Source: Xylocopa sonorina (lineage: Eukaryota; Arthropoda; Insecta; Hymenoptera; Apidae). Taken from it: 64,000 nt of DNA. The stretch lies in NCBI RefSeq assembly GCF_050948175.1, contig NW_027490147.1:744001-808000 (forward strand), given 5' to 3'. Positions 61,929 through 64,000 of the stretch are shown piece after piece. Below the pieces are notes generated by a model, which was not told where the DNA came from, did no database searches, and worked only from the letters and a program-made list of their open reading frames with translations. The number at the start of each line of letters is the position of its first letter. Position 1 is the stretch's first letter. Both the position numbers and the translations under genes were made by a program.

Positions 61929-63950
61929 TCATATCGTCTTCGATTTCAGATAAATATCATAGATTCCTTCTATCCACAATTTCATAGTATCTGCTGACAT
62001 AGATGTTTGTAGCGTTCCTTCTCCTTCTCCTACCATTCGAACTACAAATCGTTGATTGCGTAAAACTCGTGTAACTTCATACGGTTCAAAATATTTATGA
62101 GCTATTTTTAGACCAGGAATCTGTTGCATACGTTTAATTTCTACTAGCTCTCCTTCACGATAAATTCTAGCTTTTTGTCTACTCTTGTTAAAAGTTCACC
62201 TATTCTCTTGTTAAATCTTGGATATATTTTTGCTTGCTTGAGTCGTACTTCATCTCGTTTATCTTGAAAACGTGCGATCCATTCCTTTGCAAGTATGTCT
62301 CGGATGTCAAGATGACCTATAAGACGTGAATGTGTCACAGAGAGAAGATGAAATGGTGACGCGCCAATACGTCGATGTATTGTTGATTTCAAACATTGTT
62401 GAGCTACTTCTAGACACTTTCATCATTCACAGGGCTTAGGTGCAGCTAATTTTGCTGACAACAGTATGAATGTTCTATTAAGACGTTCAACTTGACCATT
62501 AGCTCTAGGAATTCCTGCTGTAGTTGAAACATGTTCTATATTTTCTTCTTGACAATATTGCTTGAAATCATTTACTGTGAAAGCGGTTCCCCTATCAGAA
62601 ATAATTCGACGCGGATTACAGAAAATAGACGCTTGCTTCTTCAGGCGTGACAAAACTTCAGCTGTAGTAGTAGATTTTGCGACATAAAGCCATGTAAATT
62701 TTGTAAAAGCATTTACCACTATAAATATGTACTGATACGTTTTTTTGTTGATGGCAGCGATCCCAGATGATCGATATGAAATATATCAAAAGGAATATTC
62801 CCCTTTCCAGTTGGATTTAAATGACACTCCTGTTTCCCTGTTTCCCCTGTTTGCATCTTTTCGGCTAAGATGCATGCAACGCAATTTCTTACCACCTTTT
62901 CAACTTGTTGCCGAAGATTTGGAATCCAATAATCTTTACGTACGATAGCTTCAGGCTTGACGACAGAAAAATGTTCACACTCAAGAGCTGGCCTTATTTC
63001 ATGTATTTGTATCCGACATGGCACTACAAGTTAAATATCACCTCCAGACTTTCTGTACAGAAAATTTCCCCGTAGAACATAATCATTCGTCTTGTTTTGA
63101 AGTACCAAATCTCGAAGTTTCATTACAGTCTCATCTTCTTCCTGTGCTTTCCACAAACGTGTTGTAAGACTTGCATCAGATTCATCGATTAGGAAATTCG
63201 TAGGAGGGGGATTTCTACTAAGCGCATCAACATGTATCAGTTTCTTCCCTGGACGATGCTCTATCCGGTAATCAGTTTCTTCTGACGATAATGCCCATCG
63301 CGTAACTCACACACAAACATCTTTCTTATTCATTGTAAGAGTAAAAGCTCGGCAATCAATAGCAATAACAAACGAAATTCCTAATAAATGAACTTCTAAT
63401 TTTTTTAACGCGTTTACTATTGCTAAAACCTCAAACTCATAGCTACTGTATTTCGATTCAGAGAGTTCTTAGTTATTCGCGAGACTTCTCTCGCGAATAA
63501 GATCTCTAAATATGGTATTTATAAATCTTTGAGAAACTGCTGGAGAATTACATAGATCAAAAAGAACTCGTAAGAATTCATAATGACCATCTGGTACAAT
63601 AAATGCTGTATACTTTCTATCTAATCTAATTGATCTTCAATCAATTGTAACGGATATCTATATTTAATAGTCTTCTTATTAATTTGTCGATAATCCACAC
63701 ATAATCTAAACGAATCATTTTTCTTCCGAACGCGAATAACCGGACTCGCATAATCAGAAGTAGATAACTGAGCGGCTCCAGCCGCAATCCACTGTTCTAT
63801 CTGCACATTAACAATCTCTTTTTGCGACGCTGACAATCGCCTTGTCGATTGATATATAGACTCTTCGCCTTTCAATATTAATTTCATTGCAATTTCAGGT
63901 TCAAAGGTTTTACTCGGCTTGTAATTACTAACAAGATATTCTATTACCAC
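61929..63950 (-). pseudogene. Ty3/gypsy pol, internally deleted
   Basis: Minus-strand order: pre-RT and RT start (63950-63621) with PVIRVRKKNDSFRLCVDYRQ, then PDGHYEFLRV and NSPAVSQRFINTIFRDL near 63600-63510. RT then breaks off and RNase H text follows (YSSYEFEVLAIVNALKK near 63450, then HVDALSRNPPPTNF near 63215). The zinc-binding N-terminus of integrase reads RKDYWIPNLRQQVEKVVRNC. The core (62800-62423) holds DIFHIDHLG, IISDRGTAF and ANGQVERLN, supplying D, D and E. The C-terminal domain ends near 61929. The RT palm including the YxDD box is deleted at 63473-63500. The integrase triad is intact in sequence, but frames are broken near 63024, 62719 and 62400. Confidence 0.85.
63473..63500. 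repeat. 12-bp inverted repeat at the RT deletion junction
   Basis: TTATTCGCGAGA (63473-63484), 4-nt spacer CTTC, exact complement at 63489-63500. It lies exactly where pol text jumps from RT to RNase H. Confidence 0.85.
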
Positions 63951-64000
63951 TCGCTAATTTACTTCCAACACGTCACTTGTTACATCTATTTTAAATATTT

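Larger units (their letters stand above)
61643..64000 (-). mobile_element. Second Ty3/gypsy retrotransposon, 3' part (runs off the window)
   Basis: The left edge TGTAGGAAACTC looks like an LTR terminus; about 61643-61900 is the presumed 3' LTR and untranslated end. Pol is on the minus strand from 61929 to beyond 63950. It is a different lineage from the copy at 2824 (different integrase, better preserved). The right end is outside the window. Confidence 0.78.

Overview
This is repeat-rich heterochromatin from an insect nuclear genome, most likely a hymenopteran (bee, ant or wasp). The rRNA genes are of insect type, R2 and R1-clade elements are present, and a degenerate CCTAA (insect telomere-type) tract occurs. 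Species cannot be named from sequence alone. I see no ordinary single-copy host gene. Almost everything is satellite DNA, one dead ribosomal DNA block, or transposable elements nested in these.

The substrate is a tandem satellite with a monomer of about 175-180 bp. It occupies roughly 1-2819, 7778-10960, 13195-16056, 21241-22250, 44577-45505 and 57208-58726, with a last piece at 61110-61640. Arrays switch orientation several times; one switch is a near-perfect 21-bp-arm palindrome. There are two recognisable monomer subfamilies. Mobile elements interrupt single monomers cleanly: a minus-strand Ty3/gypsy element (2824-7773, 4-bp duplication CTAC), a THAP-domain P-element relative (16057-19406) and a piggyBac element (58731-61105, TTAA duplication). 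Two further piggyBac relics (about 10961-13190 and 19437-21240) and a second gypsy element (61643 to the window end) also lie in the array.

At 22253-44390 a ribosomal DNA block lies inside one satellite monomer of the second subfamily. Its order is middle and 3' 28S, intergenic spacer, 18S, ITS1, 5.8S, ITS2, 5' 28S. It is thus one circularly permuted unit lacking part of 28S. All rRNA genes are decayed, many changes being C-to-T or G-to-A, including universally conserved 18S positions.

The 28S R2 target site holds an 11.3-kb nested insertion (23235-34513). From the 3' side it contains a 5'-truncated R2 element, itself broken by a 715-bp piggyBac-type MITE. Joined to this is an antisense reading frame of about 1,500 codons (here X), resembling a double-stranded RNA (toti-like) virus capsid ORF. 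A 4.2-kb R1-clade retrotransposon then sits inside X with a 16-bp target duplication. The layout looks like an aberrant R2 target-primed reverse transcription event that captured a foreign RNA.

Right of the rDNA, an unclassified LTR-like family is present in two direct copies (45507-45924, 46056-47291), with a third, inverted copy splitting the 18S 3' end (40385-41239). An AT-rich stretch of about 5.6 kb has no recognisable content. It is followed by a short tandem repeat (53101-53385), a degenerate telomere-type tract (53395-53640) and a truncated R1-clade element (about 53645-56230).
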